A stretch of 22,603 nt of DNA from a virus. Numbering within the stretch: the stretch's first letter is position 1; each line of letters opens with the position of its first letter. The position numbers and the translations under genes are program-made. Of this stretch, positions 5,481 to 13,400 are shown one piece after another. A model generated the notes under the pieces. It was not told the origin of the DNA. It did no database searches and was given only the letters and a program-made list of their open reading frames with translations. The stretch is taken from positions 1-22,603 of the IMG/VR virus record IMGVR_UViG_3300021197_001211. The stretch is one strand, 5' to 3'.

Positions 5481-7637
5481 ATGGGATTGAAAATAACCGA
5501 TGGTAACAGCAAGGATTTCACTAGGCCGCTGAGCGGTGATATCCGCGCTGACTTCGAGGGATTCCTCGCGGCAAACGGGATGACGGTTGACCCGAAGAAG
5601 GGTTTGGTAGTTGGCGGAGACATTGGCAGAGCCTATATGGAGGTCGGCGGTAGGCAGAAGCTGGTCGGTTGGTATCAGGTCTGGCTCGATCAAGAGGTGC
5701 CGTTTGGCCGCTGTGGTGACCGCACGGTGAGCAATGACGAGCCGATAGCGTCATGGAAACCTGAGAACGCATCCAGCCACAAGATGACCGATGAGCAGCG
5801 GGAGCAGATTCGACTGCTGAGTGAGCAGGCAGCGAAAGACAGGGAAGAGCGGCAGGCTCAGGCAGCAAAGCGAGCGAGGGAGCTGTGGGACAGTTACTCA
5901 GAAGCCACGGATGACAATCCATATCTGAAGCGCAAGGGCGTGACCAACCACGGTTTACGGCAGGATGGCGACAGATTGGTCATACCCGTGCTCGACGCCA
6001 AGCTCAAGGTCGCTGGACTCCAGTACATTGATGACACTGGCGGCAAGAAGTTTTTGCAGGGCACGAAGAAGAAAGGTTCTTTCTTTGTCATCGACCCCGA
6101 ATCAATGCGTCAGGCGCACACCATCAACTACGTCGAAGGTTATGCGACTGGGGCCAGTTACTTTGCCGATTTAAGTCAGCCAGTCGTGGTTTGTTTCGAT
6201 GCCTTCAACCTGTCTCCAGTCGCTGAGACGATCAGCGGCTACTTTCCACAGGCTAAGCACGTCTTTATCGCAGACTTCGATGACTCAAAGACAGGTGAGC
6301 AGGAAGCGATCAAGGCCGCGCAGGTAGTGCAGCGTATCGGCGCTCAGGCCGAGGTGCTGATGCCGCAGAGCAAAGGCGACTACAACGACCACGCCATCGA
6401 GGGTGAGTTGATGCCTGAGCTGAACAGCGTGGAGGTGCCAGTCGAATACGACTGGAACAAAACGGAGAAGGGACGGCTGCTGAACACCAAAGACAATGTG
6501 CGCGGTGTTCTGACGGTGAACCAGATCGATGTGCGCTACAACGTCATCAAAAAGAACATGGAAACGATCATACCGCACACCCAGTTCATCGCTGATATGA
6601 AGGATGAGAGTGCGCTGATTGAGATCGAGGATCGCTGTATACAGATCGGTGTGCCACACCAAAAGGTGCGTGATTACTTGAAGCTGTTGGCGCGGGAGTA
6701 CAACCCAGTCAAAGAGTGGATGGAAAGTAGGCCGTGGGATAAGCGCAGCAGGCTTGCAGACTTCTTGGCAACCATTACCAGCAGCAACGAGCCGCTGAAA
6801 GAGATGCTGATGACGAAGTGGCTGGTTTCCTGCGTAGCAGCGGTGTGTGAGCCGAATGGCGTGGCGTTGGAAGGCATACTGGTGTTTCAAGGGGCGCAGG
6901 GACTGGGCAAGACGTTGTGGTTCAAGCGGCTGGCCGACTACGACAAGGGTTGGCTGTTGGAAGGTGCGACATTGAACCCTAGTGACAAGGACAGCGTGAA
7001 GCAGGCGGTGAGCCATTGGATTGTGGAGCTTGGTGAGATCGAGAGCACGTTCAAGAAGAGCGACATCGATCAGCTCAAGGCGTTTGTCACGAAGAAGAGC
7101 GACGAGCTGCGCCTACCTTATGACCGCGCCAGCACAACCTACCAACGCCGCACAGCGTTCTACGCCTCCGTCAACGCCCGTGAGTTTTTGACCGATACCA
7201 GCGGCAACCGACGCTTCTGGGTGGTTCCCGTCACGGCGATCAACGCAAACCACGGGATCGACATGCAGCAGCTCTGGGCCGAGGTCAAAGAGACGCTCTA
7301 CCCAAACACCGACTGGTACCTAAACCACGAGCAACGAGAGATGCTGCAAGACTCCAACGAATACTATCGCACCCAGTCTAGCGTCGAGGATTTGATCCTT
7401 GAGCACGTCCATTTCCAGAGCACACAGACCAAGCCAGTGCAGATGACAAAGCTGCTGAGAGACCTTGGAATCAGTCAGCCGAGGATGCCAGATATCAAAG
7501 ATGCGAGCAGGGTACTCTCGGCCCACGGGCTAGAACCGCGCAAAAGTAACGGCAAGAAAGTGTACGACTTGGACTATACGAAGGTCGAAGTTGGCAACGC
7601 AGATAAGTTTAGTGGCGCGTGGTCGAAGGATTTCTAA
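5481..7637 (+). CDS. Toprim/VirE-type primase-helicase
   Basis: A 718-residue replication protein. The start is ATG 5481, with an AAGGAA Shine-Dalgarno 7-8 nt before it. Residues 1-100 form an N-terminal domain without an obvious zinc ribbon. A charged coiled-coil-like helix (about 100-140, DEQREQIRLLSEQAAKDREERQ) follows. The Toprim domain spans about 150-310 with E219 (VEGYATG), a VVVCFDAF strand and D265-x-D267 (IADFDD). The C-terminal half is a VirE/SF3-like helicase (PF05272 type): Walker A GAQGLGKT at 471-478, Walker B-like IVELGEIE near 514-520, and conserved GNRRFWVVPV, a typical arginine-finger region. It should synthesise primers and unwind DNA. It diverges from the SSB-like gene and is followed directly by an origin-like region, which fits replisome loading in cis. 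Confidence 0.85.
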   Translation: MGLKITDGNSKDFTRPLSGDIRADFEGFLAANGMTVDPKKGLVVGGDIGRAYMEVGGRQKLVGWYQVWLDQEVPFGRCGDRTVSNDEPIASWKPENASSHKMTDEQREQIRLLSEQAAKDREERQAQAAKRARELWDSYSEATDDNPYLKRKGVTNHGLRQDGDRLVIPVLDAKLKVAGLQYIDDTGGKKFLQGTKKKGSFFVIDPESMRQAHTINYVEGYATGASYFADLSQPVVVCFDAFNLSPVAETISGYFPQAKHVFIADFDDSKTGEQEAIKAAQVVQRIGAQAEVLMPQSKGDYNDHAIEGELMPELNSVEVPVEYDWNKTEKGRLLNTKDNVRGVLTVNQIDVRYNVIKKNMETIIPHTQFIADMKDESALIEIEDRCIQIGVPHQKVRDYLKLLAREYNPVKEWMESRPWDKRSRLADFLATITSSNEPLKEMLMTKWLVSCVAAVCEPNGVALEGILVFQGAQGLGKTLWFKRLADYDKGWLLEGATLNPSDKDSVKQAVSHWIVELGEIESTFKKSDIDQLKAFVTKKSDELRLPYDRASTTYQRRTAFYASVNAREFLTDTSGNRRFWVVPVTAINANHGIDMQQLWAEVKETLYPNTDWYLNHEQREMLQDSNEYYRTQSSVEDLILEHVHFQSTQTKPVQMTKLLRDLGISQPRMPDIKDASRVLSAHGLEPRKSNGKKVYDLDYTKVEVGNADKFSGAWSKDF

Positions 7638-7829
7638 GGGTACCCTGAGAGGTGCCCTGTGGGTGGTTGTTGTAAGTTATTGATTTGTATGTAGTTATTA
7701 ACAGGGTAGGGTAGGGTACTACTATTTAATAATAATAATAATAATAGTATATAGCCTATATACAGTAAGAAACACGGGTATAAGTTTTTGAAAAAGTTTG
7801 AGGCGCTGTACCCTGACCCTAGTACCCTG
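7638..7829. other. candidate replication origin: AT-rich core flanked by GTACCCTG repeats
   Basis: The 211-bp gap after the primase-helicase gene has no ORF. It holds a GGGTACCC palindrome (7638-7645), GTACCCTG (7640-7647), a variant GTGCCCTG (7652-7659), an opposite-strand cluster with three tandem GGGTA units (7704-7718) preceded by CA, then six TAA triplets (7727-7744), a perfect 8-bp-arm dyad around 7755, and two further GTACCCTG copies 14 bp apart (7808-7815, 7822-7829). Iteron-like repeats in opposite orientations on either side of an easily melted AT tract next to a primase gene is the usual layout of a phage origin. It could instead be a regulatory region for the terminase genes. Confidence 0.5.
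7747..7763. repeat. perfect 17-bp dyad GTATATAG-C-CTATATAC
   Basis: Two perfect 8-bp arms around one central base (7755), directly after the TAA microsatellite and inside the candidate origin. It could be a dimeric protein-binding site or a cruciform-prone element. Confidence 0.6.
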
Positions 7830-7848
7830 TTCGGCAGAGGAGCGGGAT

Positions 7849-8058
7849 GTGGAACGATTCGAGTATGACGATGACGCGAGTGATGAGCAGAACTTTATAG
7901 CGTGGTCACTGATGAATGCCGATGAACGCGACGGCGTAGGGCAAGCGCCTCTTCCGCAGGAAGAGGCGCGGGGGTTGTTTAACGAACTGAAGGAAAGTGG
8001 ATGGCTGATGAGAAGCCGAGAAGAGGCAGACCAAGGAAAGAGCGAAAGCAACTGGTAG
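7849..8058 (+). CDS. small acidic hypothetical protein before terS
   Basis: A 69-residue acidic protein from GTG 7849, preceded by AGAGGAGCGGGAT, a strong Shine-Dalgarno about 7 nt upstream; the frame is also open before this but only through the repeat region. The N-terminus is rich in Asp and Glu (ERFEYDDDASDEQNF), with WSLMNADERDG following, then LFNELKESGWLMRSREEAD. No family recognised. The last 58 nt overlap the start of the terminase small subunit gene in another frame. An 11-bp perfect hairpin lies inside the coding sequence. It may be a packaging accessory or simply a leader for terS. Confidence 0.55.
   Translation: MERFEYDDDASDEQNFIAWSLMNADERDGVGQAPLPQEEARGLFNELKESGWLMRSREEADQGKSESNW
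7945..7969 (+). repeat. perfect 11-bp stem, 3-nt loop hairpin
   Basis: GCGCCTCTTCC (7945-7955) and GGAAGAGGCGC (7959-7969) flank a GCA loop. It is unusually strong for coding DNA. GGGGGTTGTTT follows, with only a short mixed T stretch, so an intrinsic terminator is possible but imperfect. It lies 32 bp before the terS start codon. Confidence 0.65.
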
Positions 8059-8528
8059 AGACGCCACAAGCTTTCGTTGCGGATGACGAGGCAGGCATCA
8101 CAGACATGCAAGCGGCTTTCGTGTGGCACTACACGGAAGGCGCGTGTGGGCAGACAGAAGCTGCGCGGAGAGCGGGGTTCTCGTTTCCTGCGAGCGCAGC
8201 GACCAAGATGCTCAACGGCAACGACTTCCCGAAGGTTACGCGAGCGGTTCGGGTGAAGCAGGATGAGCTGCGAGAGAAGTACGCGATCACGCCACAGAAG
8301 ACTGGCTCGATGCTATGGAACATAGCCGAGACTGCATTCGAGAGCGGAGCGTACAACGCAGCGGTGAGTGCAGTGAAGGAGCTGAACCAGCTCGCTGGCC
8401 TGACGATCCACCGCAGCCAGAACCTGAACATCAACGCTGACTTGCAGAAGATGACGAAGGAAGACATCAAAAGCAGGCTGAACGAGCTGCTCGGTGTAGA
8501 GTCAGAGATTAATGATAAAGATATGTGA
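8001..8528 (+). CDS. terminase small subunit
   Basis: A 175-residue protein. The N-terminus carries an AT-hook-like basic motif (RRGRPRKERK, residues 7-16). The helix-turn-helix domain follows: ITDMQAAFVWHYTEG (33-47), QTEAARRAGFSFPASAATKML (about 51-71) and VTRAVRVKQDELREKYAI, the layout of phage terminase small subunits (Terminase_2-like). The remainder is helical and suits oligomer-ring formation: SMLWNIAETAFESGAYNAAV, then LNQLAG. TerS rings bind the packaging site and bring in the large subunit. No large subunit follows; instead a methyltransferase gene starts inside the stop codon. The AGGAAAG sequence before ATG 8001 supports the start. Placement at the end of the early rightward block, before a non-coding region, is consistent with nearby packaging initiation. 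Confidence 0.78.
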   Translation: MADEKPRRGRPRKERKQLVETPQAFVADDEAGITDMQAAFVWHYTEGACGQTEAARRAGFSFPASAATKMLNGNDFPKVTRAVRVKQDELREKYAITPQKTGSMLWNIAETAFESGAYNAAVSAVKELNQLAGLTIHRSQNLNINADLQKMTKEDIKSRLNELLGVESEINDKDM

Positions 8529-9025
8529 TGATGGAAAAGAAAATTCTTGATGCCTGCTGCGGTGGGCGAATGATGTGGTTCGACAAGACAGATGACCGCT
8601 GCCTTTTTGCTGATTGCAGAGAAGGCACTTTGGATGTCAGTCATTGCACAGTGAATCCCGGCAAGAAAGAAGTTAAGCCGGATCAATTGCACGATTTCCG
8701 TGATATGCCATACGAAGACGAATCGTTTCATCACGTCGTTTTTGATCCGCCACACGTTCGCAATTTGTCTATGAAGTCGGTGACTGGCTTTAGTTACGGC
8801 TCTTTAGACAAAGAGACTTGGCAAGATGATTTACGGCTGGGGTTTTCTGAATGCTTCCGAGTTCTTTGTCATGGCGGCACGTTGATATTCAAATGGAACG
8901 AGGTTGATATTCCTTTGCGAGAGATTCTGGCTTTGACAACAGAAAAGCCTTTGTACGGGCATAGGTCTGGCAAAAAAGCCCAGACGCATTGGGTTGCCTT
9001 CTTAAAAGGCAGTGTGAGCGACTAA
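8528..9025 (+). CDS. phage class I SAM-dependent methyltransferase
   Basis: A 165-residue methyltransferase. Motif I is the glycine-rich SAM loop DACCGGRMMWFD near the N-terminus; acidic D/R residues (FADCREG) follow. Motif IV is DPPH, in VVFDPPHV, where most N6-adenine or N4-cytosine DNA methyltransferases have DPPY/F/W. Later, FRVLCHGGTLIFKWNE corresponds to the strand-4/5 region. The size fits small phage methyltransferases often annotated as adenine-specific, but the His in motif IV leaves the target base open. The likely start is ATG 8528, overlapping the terS stop as TGATG; ATG 8531 and GTG 8525 are alternatives. It may protect phage DNA from host restriction or mark DNA for packaging; both are inference. 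Confidence 0.75.
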   Translation: MMEKKILDACCGGRMMWFDKTDDRCLFADCREGTLDVSHCTVNPGKKEVKPDQLHDFRDMPYEDESFHHVVFDPPHVRNLSMKSVTGFSYGSLDKETWQDDLRLGFSECFRVLCHGGTLIFKWNEVDIPLREILALTTEKPLYGHRSGKKAQTHWVAFLKGSVSD

Positions 9026-9583
9026 CCTCGTCGGTTTTACGCATTGGCGGAATGAACATCGTTCTGGCCCCGCCTCCCGCCCAGCCCCTCAAAATCTCGG
9101 AAAAATGCCGATATTATGTTAAATTGGGGGAAATCCTAATAAAATCAATGCGTTACGCGCCGCGAAAGCGGCGCTCTGGTTGCGCCAAGACTGCGTGGCT
9201 CTGAGCAGGGCCGATACGGGCTAGGTCATCACCCACCCTCGACTGGTTTATCGCGCACCTGACGGCTCACAGCGCCGCATCAGGCGATCCCGTGCGCGGC
9301 AGTAGGAACCCTATAGGGTCGGAAAAAGCCTGAGAGATCGATCTGTGGCGCGACCCCCGTACACCCCTATATGGCGAGCGCGGCGAGCGCGATAGCTATA
9401 GCAAGGTTTGGCGCACTCAGTATCCAAAAATTTGTATGGGGAAAGGTAGGTACCCTGCCCATCCGATTTTTGCGGGATGATCAAAAATCAAGGGGTGGAT
9501 GAGCAGGGTTTGATCCGAAGATCAGGGCAAAGGTAACCCCCCAAAAATTTTATTTCTATTTTTTTTTCGCATAAACTCGCCCG
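9026..9583. other. 558-bp gene-free region rich in dyads; candidate packaging or control region
   Basis: No credible gene is visible on either strand. Contents in order: a GC hairpin with GAAA tetraloop (GCGCCGC-GAAA-GCGGCGC, 9157-9174); a bulged dyad CCTGACGGC / GCCG..TCAGG (9258-9284); a 12-bp palindrome ACCCTATAGGGT (9308-9319); a tandem 9-mer GGCGAGCGC (9373-9381, 9382-9390); a palindrome ATAGCTAT (9392-9399); a GTACCCTG copy (9450-9457), the same 8-mer as in the candidate origin; a long inverted repeat (9453-9508); and an A/T-rich run up to the next start codon. Adjacent to terS, this is a candidate pac/cos region, or a control region for the late rightward block. Which one cannot be told from sequence alone. 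Confidence 0.5.
9453..9508. repeat. long nested imperfect inverted repeat
   Basis: The outer arms CCCTGCCCATCC (9453-9464) and GGATGAGCAGGG (9497-9508) pair at 11 of 12 positions. The inner arms GATTTTTG (9465-9472) and CAAAAATC (9482-9489) pair perfectly around 9 nt. A 7-nt bulge (9490-9496) separates them on the right side. The left arm overlaps a GTACCCTG copy. This could be a cruciform, an RNA structure or a protein-binding site. Confidence 0.6.
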
Positions 9584-9994
9584 ATGGCAGATTCAAGAAA
9601 CAAGGGTGCGACATTCGAGCGCGACATCGTGAAGCGCATCAATGCGTTTGCCGATCAACATGCCCTTGGCTTCACCTGCAAGCGTAACCTCGACCAGTAT
9701 CAAACCGCTGACCTTTGCGACATCCAGATCCCGCGCCACTCGATTGAGTGCAAGGCGTATAAGTCTGGCTGGTGGTATGCACCCGCGTGGTGGGATCAGG
9801 TCTGCGCGGCTTGTGGCGACAACACGCCCATTTTGATATACAAGTTCAACAACAAAGCGATCAGGGTATGCCTGCCGCTCTACGCGATTAACGAAAACAT
9901 GGCGCGAGATAACTCTCGGACAGCGGTTATCACTCTCGATGAGTGGTTTGACCTGCTGAAAGAGAGCTTTGACGGCCAACGAGAGGCTGCGTAA
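9584..9994 (+). CDS. PD-(D/E)XK endonuclease, Holliday-junction-resolvase-like
   Basis: A 136-residue nuclease. The N-terminus NKGATFERDIVKRI gives E12, the helix-borne acid of Hjc-like resolvases. D46 (LCDIQI) and E55-x-K57 (SIECKAYK) complete the PD-(D/E)XK site. A following aromatic stretch (SGWWYAPAWWDQV) and PILIYKF strand also fit. Phage enzymes of this type resolve recombination or replication branches before packaging. The ATG 9584 has no Shine-Dalgarno and follows a long T-rich tract, so the message could be leaderless; CATAAA 15 nt upstream is a weak -10 candidate. It is the first gene of the late-looking rightward block and ends in TAATG overlapping the next start. RusA-type resolvase is less likely. 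Confidence 0.72.
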   Translation: MADSRNKGATFERDIVKRINAFADQHALGFTCKRNLDQYQTADLCDIQIPRHSIECKAYKSGWWYAPAWWDQVCAACGDNTPILIYKFNNKAIRVCLPLYAINENMARDNSRTAVITLDEWFDLLKESFDGQREAA

Positions 9995-10464
9995 TGGCAG
10001 GCATGGACGATATCGACATATTCGACAACCCATTTCGTGACCCAGTGTACGAAGAGCTTGGTTTTATCTTCGATCCAGACCGAAACCAATACTTTGAAGT
10101 GATCGAAGACCCCGAATATGGCGCTATGCGCCGATATTATTCGCCTAGAGACCGCGAACCTGTGCCTGAGTTAAGCGATGCGCGTATGGCTTTCGATGAA
10201 CAACTTCAACGAGAGGACATGGCGCGGTATTTGTCTCAAATGGGCGCTCTGAAAGGTTTGGTTGGCGGCGTCTCCGATGCAGACATGAGTCGTTTTGGCC
10301 GCTTGAAGTCTAAAACGATGAAAAGCAAAAAAATGCGAGACAATAAAAAGCTGAAGGCTATGAAGATGGCTCGCCTCATGAGTGAAATTGGCATAGACAC
10401 TAACGCTAACAGCGGTGGTGGTGTGGGAAGCTTAGAAATGGACTTGTTCAGGCGCAGCCGATGA
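9994..10464 (+). CDS. hypothetical protein with N-terminal DDIDIFD motif
   Basis: A 156-residue protein, acidic at the front and very basic at the back. The N-terminus MAGMDDIDIFDN carries a motif repeated at the start of the next protein and again inside it. Residues 15-50 contain aromatic/proline-rich blocks (DPVYEELGFIFDPDRNQYFE, RRYYSPRDREP). Residues 90-130 hold a lysine/methionine-rich stretch (SKTMKSKKMRDNKKLKAMKM) that could bind DNA. Its start overlaps the nuclease stop by one base (TAATG) and its stop overlaps the next start as ATGA, so it is co-translated with the giant ART protein. A virion-associated DNA-contacting or chaperone role for the 1707-residue protein is a reasonable guess. 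No family recognised. Confidence 0.6.
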   Translation: MAGMDDIDIFDNPFRDPVYEELGFIFDPDRNQYFEVIEDPEYGAMRRYYSPRDREPVPELSDARMAFDEQLQREDMARYLSQMGALKGLVGGVSDADMSRFGRLKSKTMKSKKMRDNKKLKAMKMARLMSEIGIDTNANSGGGVGSLEMDLFRRSR

Positions 10465-13400
10465 GCAGTTTTGACGATATCGACATATTTGGCGCTCCTC
10501 CGGTTACTGGCTCGACCCGTGATCGTGATTTAGATCGCCTTGAGCGCATGGTTCGTGGTCGATATATCGATCCGCTTGAGCAAAAAGCCAAAGACATGGT
10601 TAAAAATCAGGTTGTGCAGGCTCTGAGTGGCATCGAAGGCTTCACGGGAGCCGCGATAGCTCAAGTTGTTGCGCTTGCAGACTCCCCAGACCCGAATGAC
10701 AAGCTGGTTTTCAACCAAATCGCGTCTCGTTTGAATTTGCCGATCAATATTCGGCGCATGGGCGACGATTATATGGCTTCAAAGCGGTTTGAGGGTGCCT
10801 TGGGCCGTAATTCTAGCGTCGATGTGTCCGCCTATCGGCCAGATGAGGGTGAAACCCAGTACGGTTTGAGTGCTCAGAAGCGTTTTCCTAACCTTTTGGG
10901 CAAAAATTCGTCTGCTGGCGTGTCAGCGCGGGTTTCAACGATGGGTGACCCTGAAATTGGGGCCAGATTCGAGAAAAGATTTGCTGACGGCGGTGAAGTT
11001 GACATCTTTGAAGCCGAAGCACCGCGCAGGAGTCCAGACGCCTACCGCCGCGACGGTTCTCTCAAGTCTCAAACTGGTTTTTTAGGGCCGATTATCAACA
11101 AGCACAGCGGCAAACCGATGACGGAGCTGTCTATTGGCGTTGAGATTGGTGGTCGAGAGGTCGAGATACCCTCTATGGTGCCGACTTTGACCAAAGAAGA
11201 GCGTATTTTGCTGCAAAATTTGCGTATTGGCGTTGATCCAATGCCTAAAAGCATTGTTATCAAGGCCAAGCGTCACGCTATGGAGCGAATTAAGGCTGGT
11301 TTGAATCCTTTTTTGCCTGCTGAGCCGCAAAATATGAACCTTGGCGGCTCTGTCAGCACGATGATGGGCAGAACGCCTGAGCCTGAGCTTCCCAAGCTTA
11401 CTCCAGCCCAGCTTGCGAACATCGGAGGGGCTTTTGCAGACCCTCTGGGCATGGTTGACATCACGGGTGAGTACCCTGAGTTCCCCGCAGCGGGTGTTTC
11501 TACTGCTGAGATGGTTATGCAGGGGCCAAGATCGCCCAGTTTGATGGAAAATTTGCGCGAAGGAGACTTTGGGGCAGCGGCGCTTCAGAGTGTGGGGGTA
11601 ATTCCCGTCGTTGGAGGCGCTGCGAGGGCTATTCGAGGCGTTGCAAAGGGTGCAGACCGTCTTGCGAAGGCTCAAAAGGCTGGTTTTGACACCGATACGG
11701 TGTATTACCATGCCACGGATAGGTTTGCAGACTCAGAATCTGGGGAATTTGCCCAGTTACGTCCTTCTGTAAGCGGAAAACTAGGGCCGGGTATTTATTT
11801 ATCGCCTGATGCTAGTTACACGCAGAAATACATCCGTCGATCTTACAGATCAGACACTGAGGAGCCGCCTTTCGGTGAGGGTGCCCGTGTTTTGCCGGTT
11901 TTTGTGCGCGGAAAGGTAGGTACTAGAGAAGATTTTGGCGAAGCAGTCGAGAGCATCAAGAAAAACGCATCAGACAAAACAGATTTCAAAACCATCAAGC
12001 GTCAAGCCCAAGAAAAAATGGCAGACGATGGCTTTGCTGGGTTCAAGGTGCAGGATGAGCTTGTCATTTTCGACCCCAAAAACATCCGCTCGGTGAACGC
12101 TGATTTTGAAGACCTTGATTCGCCTGAATTGTTGAAGGCGGAGGGTGGGGAGATACGCAAGTTTAGCAAGGGCGGCATCCTCGACCTAATCGTCAAAGGT
12201 GATTTCGACCCACGGTTTGACCCACGGGCAAAAGAGCAAGATATGCTCCGCAACCTAGAGGCTGAGATCATTGGCAGCAATTACACGCAGCCTATGCCTC
12301 GGTTGGCGCTATCAGAGCTTGAAGGCGAAGACTTTGTCACCTCGATGTCTGACAGAACCCGTGCAGGAGGTGATGTTAAAAGCATCAACAGGGTGCAGTT
12401 GGTCGATCCGATTCACCTGCCGGGCGGTCAGGACTTTATGTTCAACAACCCCAGCGCGGTTTGGGCGTCTGCAAAAGCTCCTGCCGCCAAAATTTTAGAG
12501 TTGGCTAGAGATTTGAGGTCTAAGTCTGGCAAAGACCCGCTGTACATCCCGTGGCGCATGGCTCCGACTGGCGGCGACTTTTCTACAACGACAGGCGAGC
12601 TGATGCTCGGCTATGCCGCAGCCAACATGACCAAGGCGACAAAGAAAGCCTTGGACAAGGCTATGAGGTCTTATCGCACCACAGGCAGCATGGTTAAAGG
12701 CAAGCGCGTGAACGCTGGGCTAAAAGTTGAAGGTTGGAAAGGCATAGATGACCCCAGCTCGGTAGAAGTCTGGCGCAACACTCCAGACCCAATTCGCAAA
12801 GAGCTGATGACCATGATGGACGTTCAGTTCCGCGACAAGGGCGGGTTGTCGATTGGTGCTGCGCGATTGATTAACGCAGACCCTAAGCAGCTTGTAGGTC
12901 GAGACGCTGGTATTCAAAACGTAGGCCGCATCTTTGCCGACATCGATATATTCGACTCGGCTCACCCTTCGTACCCGTTTGCAGTGCCCGGCGGTGGTGT
13001 TGGTGTCCTTGAAAACGCAAGCGCAGCGACAGTGTTTGATTTATTGCCAAAAGCTAGGTTTGGTGCAGCGAAGAAAAAAGTAAAAGATCCAGCCAACCCT
13101 ACTGCCCAAGAAATTAGATCCCTTCAAAATCCAGCTAGATCAGGCACGATCACTGAGGAAATCTTGCGCCGCATGGAGGCTCGCGGTGTAGACGTAAACT
13201 CTATAGCGGGTCTGACGGGCGGCGCTTTGACGTTCACGTTGCTGTCCGCTGGCTTGGTTACACCGCAAGAGGTTCAGGCTGGTGCCTTGAAAGAATTTGG
13301 CAACAGTCTGCGTAAAGCCGATGAGATGGGCCTGAAGACCGATCAAGTCCTATATCACGGCTCTACGTTTGATATCGAGGAGTTTGTCGCAAGGCCAAAC

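Noticed and set aside
6285-7016. 243-codon minus-strand ORF inside the primase gene
   Set aside because: Shadow of a well supported gene; H/Q/R-rich artefact composition.
7727-7744. TAA triplet run as a CRISPR-like or assembly artefact repeat
   Set aside because: No spacer structure; a microsatellite in an origin-like region is sufficient explanation.
8129-8755. 208-codon minus-strand ORF across terS and the methyltransferase
   Set aside because: Antisense of two recognised genes, with no operon logic.
9157-9174. GAAA-tetraloop hairpin as an intrinsic terminator
   Set aside because: No U-run follows on either strand.
8889-9204. Short ORFs on both strands near the start of the gap after the methyltransferase
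   Set aside because: No ribosome binding site, low-complexity Pro/Arg content, overlap with dyads; treated as non-coding.
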